A stretch of DNA of 64,000 bases from Anisus vortex (lineage: Eukaryota > Mollusca > Gastropoda > Planorbidae). Below are positions 8,994 through 21,213 of the stretch, in pieces. The stretch is from positions 20,065,196 to 20,129,195 of the forward strand of contig OX421494.1 of the NCBI GenBank assembly GCA_949126835.1. The letters run 5' to 3'. The position numbers and the translations under genes were made by a program. Below the pieces are notes generated by a model. It was not told the origin of the DNA. It saw only the letters and a list, made by a program, of their open reading frames with translations, and ran no database searches. Numbering within the stretch: the stretch's first letter is position 1; each line of letters starts with the position of its first letter.

Positions 8994-10873
8994 ATATCTA
9001 TACCTCTACAAAACCAAACAAACAGCAACCCAGATCTAGAATATCTATACCTCTAAAAAAACAAAAAAAAAGCAACCCAGATCTAGGATATCTATACCTC
9101 TAAAAAAACAAATAAACAGCAACCCAGATCTAGGATATCTATACCTCTAAAAAAACAAATAAACAGCAACCCAGATCTAGGATATCTATACCTCTACAAA
9201 ACCAAACAAACAGCAACCCAGATCTAGGATATCTATACCTCTACAAAACCCAACAAACAGCATCCCAGATCTAGGATATCTATACCTCTACATAACCAGT
9301 CAAACAGCATCCCAGATCTAGGATATCTATACCTCTACATAACCAGTCAAACAGCATCCCAGATCTAGGATATCTATACCTCTACATAACCAGTCAAACA
9401 GCAACCCAGATCTAGGATATCTATACCTCTACATAACCAGTCAAACAGCAACCCAGATCTAGGATATCTATACCTCTACATAACCAGTCAAACAGCAACC
9501 CAGATCTAGGATATCTATACCTCTACAAAACCAAACAAAAAGCAACCCAGATCTAGGATATCTATACCTCTACAAAACCAAACAAACAGCAACCCAGATC
9601 TAGGATATCTATACCTCTACAAAACCCAACAAACAGCATCCCAGATCTAGGATATCTATACCTCTACATAACCAGTCAATCAGCATCCCAGATCTAGGAT
9701 ATCTATACCTCTACATAACCAGTCAAACAGCATCCCAGATCTAGGATATCTATACCTCTACATAACCAGTCAAACAGCAACCCAAATCTTGGATATCTAT
9801 ACCTCTACAAAAACAAACAAAAAGCAACACAGATCTAGGATATCTATACCTCTACATAACCAGTCAAACAGCATCCCAGATCTAGGATATCTATACCTCT
9901 ACTAAACCAGTCAAACAGCATCCCAGATCTAGGATATCTATACCTCTACAAAACCAAACAAACAGCAACCCAGATCTAGGATATCTATACCTCTACAAAA
10001 CCAAACAAACAGCAACCCAGATCTAGGATATCTATACCTCTAAAAAAACAAATAAACAGCAACCCAGATCTAGGATATCTATACCTCTAAAAAAACAAAT
10101 AAACAGTAGCCCAGATCTAGGATATCTATACCTCTACAAAACCAAACAAACAGCAACCCAGATCTAGGATATCTATACCTCTACAAAACCCAACAAACAG
10201 CATCCCAGATCTAGGATATCTATACCTCTACATAACCAGTCAATCAGCATCCCAGATCTAGGATATCTATACCTCTACATAACCAGTCAAACAGCATCCC
10301 AGATCTAGGATATCTATACCTCTACATAACCAGTCAAACAGCAACCCAAATCTTGGATATCTATACCTCTACAAAAACAAACAAAAAGCAACACAGATCT
10401 AGGATATCTATACCTCTACATAACCAGTCAAACAGCATCCCAGATCTAGGATATCTATACCTCTACATAACCAGTCAAACAGCATCCCAGATCTAGGATA
10501 TCTATACCTCTACATAACCAGTCAAACAGCATCCCAGATCTAGGATATCTATACCTCTACAAAACCAAACAAACAGCAACCCAGATCTAGGATATCTATA
10601 CCTCTACAAAACCAAACAAACAGCAACCCAGATCTAGGATATCTATACCTCTACAAAACCAAACAAAAAGCAACCCAGATCTAGGATATCTATACCTCTA
10701 CAAAACCAAACAAAAAGCAACCCAGATCTAGGATATCTATACCTCTACAAAACCAAACAAACAGCAACCCAGATCTAGGATATCTTTACCTCTACAAAAC
10801 CAAACAAAAGCAACCCAGATCTAGGATATCTATACCTCTACAAAACCAAACAAACAGCAACCCAGATCTAGGA
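8994..10873 (+). repeat. 47-bp satellite, about 40 units, with higher-order structure
   Basis: The unit reads GATATCTATACCTCTAC, then a variable CAAAACCAAACAAACAG-like part, then CAACCCAGATCTAG. About 40 units fill the block. Two main variant types alternate (ACCAAACAAACAGCAACCC and ACCAGTCAAACAGCATCCC). A rare marker unit containing CCCAAATCTTGG occurs at 9781 and again at 10345, exactly 564 bp (12 units) apart, with at least six matching variant units around it. Another marker, CTACAAAACCCAAC, occurs at 9241, 9617 and 10181 (8 and 12 units apart). This shows block duplication inside the array. It lies within a hAT relic. Confidence 0.95.
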
Positions 10874-10889
10874 ATAAGTAAGACGAAGC

Positions 10890-11220
10890 CAATCAGTCTT
10901 GATGTGATATGAATTTTAAAGTCTTGCCTATGTTTAGAAAACTCCGCTTTGAGTGCCTCAATGTACTTCTGAAAAAGCCTATCTATCTATCTTAGTTGCA
11001 TATTTTGAAATTAATTTCATGGCAAGATATGTTCCATTTCAATGCAAATTCATTGCAGTGGTCTAACAGTTCAAGTGCTGTTTGACCCCGCTCTTGTAAA
11101 TGAAAGATTAACTCATTCAAAATTGTTGGCGATATTGATTGGCGAAATTGATATGTCATTCAGAAACATTGACTACAATAGTCAGTTCTCCTCTTTTAAA
11201 TGTTATCAAAGTCATCAATT
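10890..11220 (-). pseudogene. hAT transposase relic, middle part
   Basis: It matches the inverse of 25740-26040, for example GTCTAACAGTTCAAGTGCTG at 11061 and AGTCTTGCCTATGTTTAG near 10918. In the better copy this region reads ALNAEFSKQRQDF on the plus strand, the F-S-R-R-F-Q-D-F type motif of hAT transposases related to GTF2IRD2/EPM2AIP1. Here it is frameshifted. Confidence 0.5.
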
Positions 11221-11230
11221 GCCTCCAGAC

Positions 11231-12880
11231 AGGAAATAAATCTATCCAAGACTTAACCTTGTCTAAGGCAACAACAGATCTCTATGTTCCGTATCACTTT
11301 CTCGTAAAAAGAGACTTGAATAGCCTGTATATCATTTAAGAGTGATAAACTCTAAAATTGACTTTTTAAACAATAGATTCTATCATAGACCGCAAGTCCA
11401 ATGATTAGATTTTAGCATACAAACTTTCTGAGTAACCAATTTTTTTGAAAATTAGTAAAGATTTTAAAAAGAAGCTTCAAAATTCTATTTTCCAAATTTC
11501 AGGGACCTTAGCCCACCCACCCAATGCATACCCCCGACCTTCGCCCATGCGGAAAAGTAAATGTTTCGTAATCCATTAGTCAACGAAGTGGGTTCTGCAC
11601 CTATATATGGAAGCCTATATAGCCTCAAAGGATTGGGACAATGTAGGCCCCGCAAAGTTCACTTGTAACTTCTTACTTTCCTTGAGCGATGCCTCAGTTG
11701 CTTCAACATATCTATATAATGGTTTTATGGTCAACTGTGCTGAGGTAAAACGAAATACATCACTTTTAAGTCGTCTCACGGAGAAACTAAAACATTTCTT
11801 TTGAATTTCTCGAACACAAAACTTTTTCCACACAGCACAATTGTTGCCCCCCCCCCCCCCCCCCAAAAAAAAAAAAGATACCAAACATCTATTTCTACTT
11901 TTGGAATAGATCTAGATCATATTGTTGCACGCATATTCATATTATTCAGGTCGATTTAAACAAAAAAAATTGTTATACCCTACATATATATTTGTAAGCT
12001 CCTAGGTCATTATTGATCTCTACATGAAACAACTCCTAGGCCATAATTCGATTTAATGGTAGGCCTATGGTACACATGGTCTGCACAGTTGTTTTTTTGT
12101 GTGTTGTCCTTTGATTTCTCCACTATCAACTTCTAATTTTTAAAATAATAAATAATGGATTGGTCAGGAAATTAGTGACTTGTGACGATACAAGCGTTTT
12201 TACAAAAGTCCCGCGATTCCATTGGTTGGCGGTATGCGCCAATAGTAAACAAGAATGTGCTTGAAATAAATCTTGGAATGCCTAGGTACTGTTTCCACTT
12301 GTATAGCCCCAAGGGTACATCACCGAGATAATTCCGATACATATTTTATGAGTTGCGTTTCTTGGTAGTTTATTTCTAAGATTCAATTAAGCTGTAGCCA
12401 ACACACAGCAGCAATAGAAGATGGAGCTGACGGGAGGGAAAGATACACCGGGATGAAAAAACGGGATGAGAGGTATAGAGGAAGTAGCATTAGTGGGGTC
12501 GGAAACGTAAGTATAAATACTAGACGGATAGACGGAAGCTTATCCTTAAGCTTATTCGAAGACTAATTGATATGAATAGCGCTATATAAAATATGCATTT
12601 TATAATTTGTTGTATACAAACATAGTTATGATTAAACAACTTAAATCGCTAGTACGCGGCCTTAACTGCAGTAAGAGCAATAGAAGTTGGCAACATAGTA
12701 AGTTTAAACGTCAACAGCTTGTAATAAGCGGACAGCATAGAAAGTTTAGATAGGGCAGCATAGGTAGCTAAGAGGGTAAAATCCGAACTTCTATATGCTA
12801 GAACATTGCGAGAAGAAGAGCTGTTAAGAACATTTTTTTGTGGCCAGTCAAAAATTTGAGCCAAAATTGTTTAAAAATGT
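11231..12880. other. AT-rich DNA without recognised genes
   Basis: A C18/A12 homopolymer junction lies near 11847-11877. A loose repeat of AGCATAGAAAGTTTAG-like words spans 12690-12960. Open frames at 11607-11804 and 12649-12864 show no family features. Confidence 0.4.
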
Positions 12881-12989
12881 ATGCCAAAACGAAAGTTAAG
12901 AAAGGCAGCATTAAAACTAAGAGATTGCAGCATAGAAAGTTATGAGTGGGCAGCATACACAAATACTATAAGTGAATACATTCACGATT

Positions 12990-13245
12990 CTGGCATCTTC
13001 CACCCTTTAATAGTGGTCAGGGAACATCCCCCGGACCGTTGGACCTGCTGCCACACTTTATCGACCGCTTGTCGGGAACAGAGCGCGGTAAACATCATTG
13101 GTCTCCTCCGGCCAGGGATAAAAGAGGGGATGACCCCAGCAGTCCCCCAAGGGAGAACCAGCGTCATTGATGCAAGCGCAGACACCACGCCAAAGCCACA
13201 TTTTCAATAAACACGCACTGTGCCCTCCCATGTTAACGAAATGAG
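12990..13245 (+). other. GC-rich island, possible solo-LTR fragment
   Basis: A sharply GC-richer block has a TATA-like GGATAAAAG near 13118 and an AATAAA near 13207, in the order expected for an LTR. No clear TG...CA ends or target duplication were found. A 109-residue open frame (12881-13210) crosses it but shows no domain. An exon with 3' UTR is the alternative. Confidence 0.3.
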
Positions 13246-13734
13246 AAAAGAACAACAACAATATAGTATAGAAAACTACGTGTAGTAGAGATCTCTATAT
13301 TTCTGTATACATTGCTAAAAAAACTGCTTATAGTGAAGGTAAAGCTGTTGTAATAAAATTTTCCGATAGTGTCTGGGTCAACGAGAAAATAAATACTATC
13401 AAAGGGAAGGCACTGTCGATAACTGAAACACAGAAGGGAAAAAACAACAGCATCGATACTCAGAGGCAGCAATTGACTTTCTACAAGAAGGCGAGATACG
13501 ACAGGAAGCGTTGTAACGATGACGTCTCAAGTCACGTGAGTATCACGTGAAAGCTTGTCTGGATACCCAACAGGTCGTATCGCCAAGGTATACCAACGAG
13601 GGGTGTACCACCAGGTTGTACGATACAAGCGCGTCATTGGTTCGTACTAAAAAAAAAAAGGGCGTAAAATTGAATCGTACCATCTGGGCGTATCATCAAG
13701 GCGTACCATTATCGCATGCATGGTCCGAATGCCC
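13246..13734. other. AT-rich DNA followed by a degenerate repeat
   Basis: From about 13565 to 13720 there are loose repeats of GTACCA/GTATCA words (GGTGTACCACCAGGTTGTAC, GGCGTATCATCAAGGCGTAC), a strongly diverged tandem array leading into the 15-bp array. Confidence 0.4.
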
Positions 13735-14157
13735 GTTGGCTAAATGTCTTTTTTCTAAATGCCCTTTGACTAAATGCCCTTTGACTAAATGCCCTATAGC
13801 TAAATGCTCTTAGGCTAGAGATCCGTTGTCTAAATTTCCTTAAGTTAAATGTCCTTGAGTTAAATGTCCTTGACTTAAATGTCCTTGAGTTAAATGGCCT
13901 TGATTTAAATGTCCTCAAGTTAAATGTCCTCAAGTTAAATGTCCTCAAGCTAAATGTCCTTAAGTTAGCTGTCCTCAAGTTAACTGTCCTTAAGTTAAAT
14001 GCCCTTTGACTAAATGCCCTTTAGCTAAATGCTCTTCGACTAGATGCCGGTGTCTAAATGTCCTTAAGTTAAATGTCATTGAGTTAAATGTCCTTGAGTT
14101 AAATGTCCTTAAGTTAAATGTCCTTGAGTTAAATGTCCTTGAGTTAAATGTCCTCGT
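13735..14157 (+). repeat. 15-bp minisatellite, about 28 units
   Basis: The units are variants of TAAATGTCCTTGAGT and TAAATGCCCTTTGAC. Because 15 is a multiple of three, long frames stay open on both strands. They encode pentapeptide ladders (KCPLT on plus, NLRTF on minus), which I regard as by-products of the repeat. Confidence 0.9.
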
Positions 14158-14756
14158 TCAGATTGCTCTAGTTTTGTATTTGTTTTAACAAAAGTTATAG
14201 AACAGATACAGACGTTCTTGTACATCTAGCTTTTGCTGGGATAAACTTTTGAAACACACTTTCATACAGTTGTTTGTATGGATTTGTGGACATGGATTTG
14301 ATACTTATCAATAATTGAACATGACTCATGCATAACAACAACAACGAAATATCCCAACACATTAATTCACTATTGAGGCACATTTATTCTCGTCCAATAG
14401 CAGTCAATCGTAGCTTGTCCATTGTTCCTTTCCAGACTCATTCAATAGGAATCATTTGAATATGTCCAGAACTCACATCCCAATTCTCTCTCCCTCGTCT
14501 CTCTCTCTCTAGCTGTCTCTCTCTCTATGCGCATTATTTCTCTCTCTCTCTCTCTCTTACACACCAACTCGCATACTCACATAACACCATAATATTATGT
14601 GTAGTTTTATTGTAAGTCTAAACATTATACATATGTTTTTCTGAGTGTAGTTTCAAATATTGCATACGCTTAGATATTTAATTTAATACTATACATTTGG
14701 CCTACATAAGCCTAAACATACATTTCTTAGACAAATGCAGATAATGCAATTAATGT
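14158..14756. other. Spacer with a CT microsatellite
   Basis: CT-rich repeats fill about 14481-14570. Nothing else is recognised. Confidence 0.5.
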
Positions 14757-14905
14757 GGTGGTTTGACCTGTCCAGTGTGATATTCGGATGTGTCCAGTGT
14801 GGTGGTTTGACTTGCCCAGTGTGATATTCGGATGTTTCCAATGTGGTGGTTTGACCTGTCCAGTGTGATATTCGGTCTTGTCCAGTGTGGTGGCCGGACT
14901 GGTCA
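14757..14905 (+). repeat. 44-bp tandem repeat, just over three units
   Basis: The unit begins GGTGGTTTGACCTGTCCAGT and continues GTGATATTCGGATGTGTCCA. A degenerate continuation (GGTCGGA...CCAGTGTG) reaches about 15000. Confidence 0.8.
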
Positions 14906-15750
14906 GGCGTGAAATAAACAGACTTGTAATGGTCGAACTAGTGATGATTGGATTTCTGATGGTCGCACTGATCCAGTGTGATGGTCGGAATAATTGTCAG
15001 GGATAAACAATATATATGACTTTAAAAATTCCAACTTAAATAAATTGGCCACAAAGAGTTTATTTTTAAAGTTCTAACACTAACCGATGCAAATAATCCC
15101 TTACAGTTTGCTCAGACCTTTATGTTGTGTTTTTATTTTTACTACTACTCAGGCAGTCTTGACCTGAACTAGATTTCTATCCAACGGTCGAAGCCAGTAA
15201 CATCTAAATTTATTAAATGTACACATTAACAGCTCTTCAAATAAACAGAGAGTGGATGTGTGTGTGTTGGCGGGGGTAGGGGGGAGAGAAGAGAGGGGGG
15301 AGGGCCAATACTGAGGGACACACTCCACGCCCCCGCCCCCAATGCCACCCACCCAGCGCATCACCCCGGTCCACTCTCAAGCGCACGCGAGCAGGACAGA
15401 CAAGCCAGCAGCTTCGATCCATTTCTACTCACCAGTCTCCCCCCCCCCCCCCCCGAAGCCCCAACCCTTTCCCTGCTTACTGCTCGGGAACTGGTACACA
15501 CAAACCATCACAACCAAGCGAGTACATTTCTTTGGTACAGCTTTATAGTGTTGCGTGTGCGTGTATGTGTTTTCTCAAAACATTTTTTTCTGGGGAATGT
15601 TGCCCTCGGTGTTGTTCAGACACCCCACCCTACCCCAGTCCATCTAGGGTAGTCGCCATACTCGTAGGATCACGTGACCAAAGTAACGATTGTGTCACTT
15701 AATTCAGTTGATTTTATTTTATTTTCTTTTTTTTCCGAAGAATATTTCCG
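14906..15750. other. Low-complexity G/C-rich and AT-rich spacer
   Basis: G-rich and C-rich tracts (15270-15305, 15430-15455) create long proline-rich frames in several directions. I do not accept these as genes. Confidence 0.5.
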
Positions 15751-15751
15751 A

Positions 15752-15866
15752 AGTAACACACACAAACTCAAGTAACACACACAAACTCAAGTAACACACA
15801 CAAACTCAAGTAACACACACAAACTCAAGTAACACACACAAACTCAAGTAACACACACAAACTCAA
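15752..15866 (+). repeat. 19-bp tandem repeat, six units
   Basis: The unit is AACACACACAAACTCAAGT. The copies are nearly identical. Confidence 0.9.
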
Positions 15867-17845
15867 CTTCAAACAATAATATTGTTTATCTATTTTTTCA
15901 TAATTCAATTTTTTTTAAAAATTCTAAAGACCTTTTTCAACATATGTTAGTAGATGTGTTTTTCGTTAAAACGATTACAATAGATTTATATAAGTAAGCT
16001 TATTCTGACTATTGAACACAAATTGGCGAGTGCTTATATTTTTGATTCTGGAGATATCAAACGAACGTTTCTTGGAATTTTATTTGAATGAATGTGTTAT
16101 TAAAGGTGATTTTGAAATCATACGTTTTTACAGTTAACTTAAAGCAAAAAAAGTCTTGTTCATTAGACGGATAACTTCATACATCCATTCTTTATAAGTA
16201 GGCCTATAAACACAAAATTATATTCTAATAAGGAACTTAAAAAGAAATGATATTTCTTGTTCAACGTCTTATCAATTGAAAGATAAGGAAACGAATCAAC
16301 GTTTTTAAAAGTGAAATACACAATAAATAATTAAGATCAATATCGAGACACTTCTGTAAATTTACGGACTATAAATTGTGGATATTTTGTGTATGTGTAT
16401 AAATATAGTGTCGATATCTGACAAGCTGTTGACATCAAAAAGGAAATACACCCAACAGGATATTCACAAAATAGTTCTTTGTATTCGTATCTTCGCCTCA
16501 TCAGTTTGAGATTTTAACTACAGAACGTTGATCAGCTTTCATACATTTAAAACTTTTTGTCTCCACGGATAAGGGATTTTGTTTTTATATAAGGTAAGTG
16601 TCTACACAAAAACTTTTCTTGTTCTTTTTTTGGTTTTAGATAGAAAAAAAAAATGGTTATCTCCCGTGTTAATCACACGAACAGGCCTAACCGGAAATAC
16701 GTCGAAACGTTTGAATTCTTTGTGAGCTAATTAGAACTTCGATTGAAGTGACAGCTGAGATTAATTATCTCTTATAGCCTTGTATTACAACGCAGAGCTC
16801 TCGCGTTGTGCGGCTGATTCACCGTAGCGATACATGTACAGTGGGCTCCTCCATTAGACCTGTGAAAAAAATATTTCAATTCTAACATGTATTACGTGTA
16901 TTACATTCTTCCTGGCACCGACAATGACCAGTTCTAATTGTGATATGAAGTTTAGTCGAGGGCTTCTTGGGGATCCACCATAATGAGAACGGTCGGGCCC
17001 ATAAAATGGCGCATACGCATGTGTCTGTTCCTCACACTGATAACTCTGTACGAGCTATTTATCTGAAGAGCACATGATGTCAAATCGTGTCTGACGCCAC
17101 CTGACCAGCAAGACCCAGTTTAAAAAAAATATGTTGAAAAGAGACAAGTGTAAAAAATGAAAGAAGTTCCCTGCGAAAAGTCGCATTGGTTACACGAGAA
17201 ATAGTTATGTTATTATGGAAATATGCCATATTATCTTTACTTCTTGTTGTATCTTTTAGTTTCCCATACATGTGCTCTATAATACAGTTAAACATGTGCT
17301 AAAATCCCCTCCAAAAATACAAATAAATGGTATTAGTATACATGTATTATGTACTGCCTTAATACTGTGTCGAATGTGCATGCATATTGAAATTAATATT
17401 TACTGTTCTTTAGCTTCATATTTGTTTTATATTAAAGTAGAATTCTTTCATCCAGACACGCGCATATGGTATTTCAGCAATTTATGAAAAATTGTTGCAT
17501 TTTGACGCACAGAGGCGAATTAGAGATATAAATGTAAATGAGCGATCACCTCGGGGCACCTACCCTAATGTTGTTCGTTAAATTATTGGATACCATCAAC
17601 CGTACAACCCGATTTTCACCGAAGCTGAAAATAAGGACACACAGAGAAACATTACCTCTGTTTGACTCTGTCCTTGTGTTCGGTTTCATGTTAAGTTCAC
17701 TCAACATCAGTAGACATTTCGTCAGATTTATTCTAAAGCATATCACATATTATTTTTTTAACAGCTGTAAAAGAATATGTTTTAAAATATTGACCTATTC
17801 GAAAGGTTAAAATCTCGATTCACACATAGAGCCAGCAACTCAACT
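15867..17845. other. AT-rich DNA without recognised genes
   Basis: A consensus donor-like AAGGTAAGTG lies at about 16591. It could end an upstream non-coding exon, but no acceptor or coding sequence supports that. Open frames at 17080-17810 are unrecognised. Confidence 0.3.
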
Positions 17846-17849
17846 TACA

Positions 17850-17925
17850 CAAACAACACTAATGGCTCAACACACTAACAACACTAATGGCTCAACACAC
17901 AAACAACGCTATTGGCTCAACATGT
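17850..17925 (+). repeat. 25-bp tandem repeat, three units
   Basis: The unit is ACACAAACAACACTAATGGC followed by TCAAC, with few substitutions. Confidence 0.85.
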
Positions 17926-18476
17926 GCACTCTCACAATACACACACATATTTGATAAAAAAAGTTTTATTCGGACAAACATAAAACACTCCTATCTCCAT
18001 ATAAAACATATCTAAGCATTGCATTGACAGTTGGCCAATCGGAACATGGGAACGTACCTAAACAAAATCAATAAGTAGTACAATACATATTATAAACTGA
18101 TTAAGGGCAACGTGAAAATGTATGTTCGTTGTCTATAAAACAATTCTATAATGACTTAACAAAGTAGGGAGGGCGACTTTTAAAATCTAAATTACAAAAC
18201 AAAAAACAAAAAGACTACATTGACGACAAGATTTATGACTGAACCTTTATGTACAGACTCTTTTATTGTATACAGAGTTAAGGTTTATTATATCCACAGC
18301 TCAATAGTACAACGCATTAACAAACATTTCCTTGTTGAACTTAATTAAATTATCTCCCCCGCCTATTTAACTCAATTAATTCTCATTAAATCCGCCCCCC
18401 CCCCCTCGCCTTTTTTTTTAGGACTCATTTTTAATGCCTTTAACGCAATGGTAAACAAACAAATTGCAACTCTAAC
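17926..18476. other. AT-rich spacer
   Basis: A short C10 run lies near 18396. Nothing is recognised. Confidence 0.3.
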
Positions 18477-18578
18477 GACTTCCGGCGGTCTGGTCACTAT
18501 TGTACTGATATTACTCCACCAACTCCCGACTTCCGGCGGCCTGGTCACTATTGTACTGCTATTACTCCACCCCCTCCC
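18477..18578 (+). repeat. 51-bp tandem duplication
   Basis: Two copies start GACTTCCGGCGG at 18477 and 18528 and share CTGGTCACTATTGTACTG. They differ at a few positions. Confidence 0.85.
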
Positions 18579-19262
18579 CTATGACATTGGATCCCTTACC
18601 TAATCCTTTGTAGCCCCAAGCCAGAGAACGTTCATAGCGTTTTACTCAAAGATGACGTCTGTGTTGATACTTAAGATCACACACCCACGCACACACACAC
18701 ACGCACACACACATGCGCAAACATAAACACACAAACTCACACAATTATGCATGCATAAACACACGGTGCTTCAGCTGAGCATCAGATTTTCTCCACAGAC
18801 AACTCAACAGACAGCAGAATAAACAGACAAAATGTTGCAAAATCAAGATAATAATAAACAACAAACAGCAACAACAACAAAAAACAACATAAACATTGAT
18901 CTGAACAGAAAATTCAAAAATATAACAACAATATAATATTATCAAAATGCAAATATTCAGAATATATTTATGTTCAAGATGTAAAAATATATAATATGTT
19001 GTCTGTATATTTGCAATTCATGATAACTTGATGAAAACATTTTTTGGTTGTTTTCATAAAGACGTGATATTTAATATTTTTTACATATAAATTTTCGTAT
19101 CCCTTGTTAAACTGTCCTATCATTTTAGGCCTTCATTTTCTGTCATATATTATATTACCCTGTCCAAAACTAAACTGTTTCTAATCTTCTGGGTAGACAA
19201 AGTTCTCCATTATGGCGATCTTCCCAGCATCCTTACACGATTTCCGCTTTTGAACAGCAAGA
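18579..19262. other. Spacer with CA microsatellite
   Basis: A CA-rich run lies at about 18680-18745. The remainder is AT-rich and unassigned. Confidence 0.4.
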
Positions 19263-19265
19263 AGC

Positions 19266-19445
19266 CATCTATTCCTATATTTTGATGCTTCGGGCATGGA
19301 ATGGGTTACCTGAACAAATCAGTAAAACCATTGATTTGACATTATTTCAAACACTAATCAAATTGCAAGACTAGACTCAAACCACGGATGAGCGTAGGAC
19401 GCAAAAAATCTTCTGTATAGAAAGAGCGTCTTTAACATAAAAGAA
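19266..19445 (+). mobile_element. Jockey/CR1-like LINE 3' end fragment
   Basis: The 5' part translates to a relic of the FFP-x-(I/T)-R-x-W-N-x-LP motif found at the end of jockey/CR1-type reverse transcriptases (GIPYLP relic, CTTCGGGCATGGAATGGGTT near 19289). It continues into the shared 3' tail ACCACGGATGAGCGTAGGAC with the hairpin at 19398-19430. Confidence 0.75.
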
Positions 19446-19540
19446 TATAAAAAAGAACAGTTGCTGCTAATAGGCTGCTATGACACTTTCAACTTGACCT
19501 TCTTAATATGTAAATAGTCTAGAAATGTAGGCTAATATAT

Positions 19541-19810
19541 TCAGAAACGCAAAGTAAATACGAAATTTCGCAATGGCACATTTCGCCATACCTCAAAAAG
19601 CGGTCGTTCAACCACCCAAAAGCACCCGAAACACAGACAAGCACTAACAAAAACTGCAGCCATAAAAGCCAGTAGCAGCAATATCCGTGTGTCCAGAGGG
19701 CAATGTGAGGCAAAGCAACGGGCAATTACCCGGAGTGTTTTGGGTAAACATGGGAGGAGAGGGTAAGAAGCAGCTGCCCCCACCCCCATATGGATTTCCG
19801 CAGGAGACAA
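19541..19810 (-). CDS. Candidate last exon of an acyltransferase-3/NRF-6-like membrane protein
   Basis: The frame holds a long hydrophobic segment, with RILLLLAFMAAVF at about residues 62-74, followed by FWVVERPLFEVW. It ends in a stop after a short tail. A final membrane helix followed by a (V/I)E-(R/K)-P-(L/F) motif is characteristic of the C-terminus of acyltransferase-3 family proteins, including nose-resistant-to-fluoxetine-6-like proteins, which are expanded in invertebrates. I found no convincing splice acceptor or other exon, so this could be a retained fragment, a pseudogene or chance. The true exon start is unknown; the left boundary is the stop. Confidence 0.3.
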   Translation of the reverse strand: MSPAEIHMGVGAAASYPLLPCLPKTLRVIARCFASHCPLDTRILLLLAFMAAVFVSACLCFGCFWVVERPLFEVWRNVPLRNFVFTLRF

Positions 19811-20945
19811 TGGGTGCTATCCCTAAACTGTTTGGAACTAACCCAGCCATTGTTTTCCCGGAACGCATCTCTTTATTCCGTGTAATCGCTTATCCGTGTA
19901 TTTTTTTGTTGTATTCCCCAAGACATTACTTGTGTCTGCGTGTGCGTGTGTGTGAGTGCATGAATGCTGGTGCATGCGCTGTGCGTGTGAATGTGTGTAA
20001 GCCTGTGCGTTTATAGGTGTGTGTGTGCTTTTCTGTCTGCTTGTGTGTGGAGGGAAAGGGTGGGTCGTTTGAAGCTCCACAGGGACATATAGTTATGTCC
20101 ACAACTGTCAATGGATAGTCGAGAAAAAAAAAAGAAAAGGATAAAGCTGTTAACCTAGTTCTGCATATAATAATACGAGCGAAGTGTATTGTAGCTCTAT
20201 ATCACATCTATTTCTAGCAAGTATCTATAATATATCTGCGTATATATTATAGACCTAATACTGATATACTAAAACAATGAAAACCAAACCAACTTAATGT
20301 GATTCTTTACCTTCTTTTTTTTTTGTACAATATTCAGATATCAAGTTTGAAGAACACAATATTTTATCCCCAACAAGCCGAATTCCCCGGCGTTGTTTGT
20401 GGTGTGTGTGTGGGGGGGGGGGGGCGGGGGAATAAAACAGACTTGTATAAGCTACAGATAAAACTTTCATCAACCACAATGAAAATAAAGCTATAAACTC
20501 TAGATCTGAAAATTACTGAAGACATTAAAAATTTAGATTTCTATATGTTGTAATCGGATAAAAGTCTTTTTATTTAACACAAATCTTATTCGCCCGGTGT
20601 TGCTCATAGATTTAGACATCTGCATTACCTAATATGATTGGTTGAACACACACAGAGAGCTTTTTATATATAAACATTTAACTGGGACCGGGATTGCTGG
20701 AGAGCCCTTGTTTGGTGGCCCCGAGAGTGGTAGTAGGCGTAAGTAAGTATGTATATTGTGTATTTCTTTAAAGTAACTTAAACTAATGTAGAGTCAATAG
20801 AAACAATGAAATTCAATACAATTGCAATAACTAGTGCATAACCAAGATTAAATTATTTATGCAGGCCAAAATGTTAAAATCAATATTGTTTCGTGAAAAG
20901 GCTCAGAAAATAATGAACGTTGAAACTTACTGAACGAAAATTTTT
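19811..20945. other. Spacer with GT-rich and poly-G tracts
   Basis: GT-rich DNA fills 19925-20050 and a GT/G12 run lies at 20400-20430. Long histidine/threonine-rich frames here come from the repeats. Confidence 0.4.
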
Positions 20946-21213
20946 GTTTTACTTTCTCCCATCTCAATGAGACACATGCAACTTGTTTACTTTCTCCCAT
21001 ATCACGGAGAGACACATGCAACTTGTTTACTTTCTCCCATCTCACTGAGACACACGCAACTTGTTTACTTTCTCCCATATCACTGAGACACACGAAACTT
21101 GTTTACTTTCTCCCATCTCACTGAGACACACGCAACTTGTTTACTTTCTCCCATCTCACTGAGACACTGCAACTTGTTTACTTTCTCCCATCTTACTGAG
21201 ACACACGCAACAC
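20946..21213 (+). repeat. 38-bp tandem array, about seven units
   Basis: The unit starts TTTACTTTCTCCCATCTCAC and continues TGAGACACACGCAACTTG. The copies vary at a few sites. Confidence 0.9.

Larger units (their letters stand above)
7656..11230 (-). mobile_element. Decayed hAT copy split by a satellite array
   Basis: The left end, CAGGGGTCGGCAA, is followed by GTGTGCCAAACTAGGATTTC, the reverse complement of the right end of the hAT copy at 25663-27424. Matching landmarks continue in inverted order: CAAAGGGAGA (near 8395), ATTAATGAGCGCCTT (near 8766), the transposase C-terminal segment at 8808-8830 and the block GTCTAACAGTTCAAGTGCTG at 11061. The array at 8994-10873 lies between the last two. 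The right terminus was not found, so the end coordinate is approximate. Confidence 0.65.

Noticed and set aside
13709..13978. Pentapeptide-repeat-like protein (NLRTF ladder) on the minus strand
   Set aside because: The 15-bp minisatellite explains it. The position two before the central Leu is Phe, not the small residue expected in true pentapeptide-repeat proteins.
15260..15652. 130-residue proline-rich plus-strand frame
   Set aside because: It is produced by G/C homopolymer-rich low-complexity DNA; no domain or conserved start.
19838..20111. Histidine/threonine-rich minus-strand frames
   Set aside because: They are antisense translations of a GT-rich microsatellite region.
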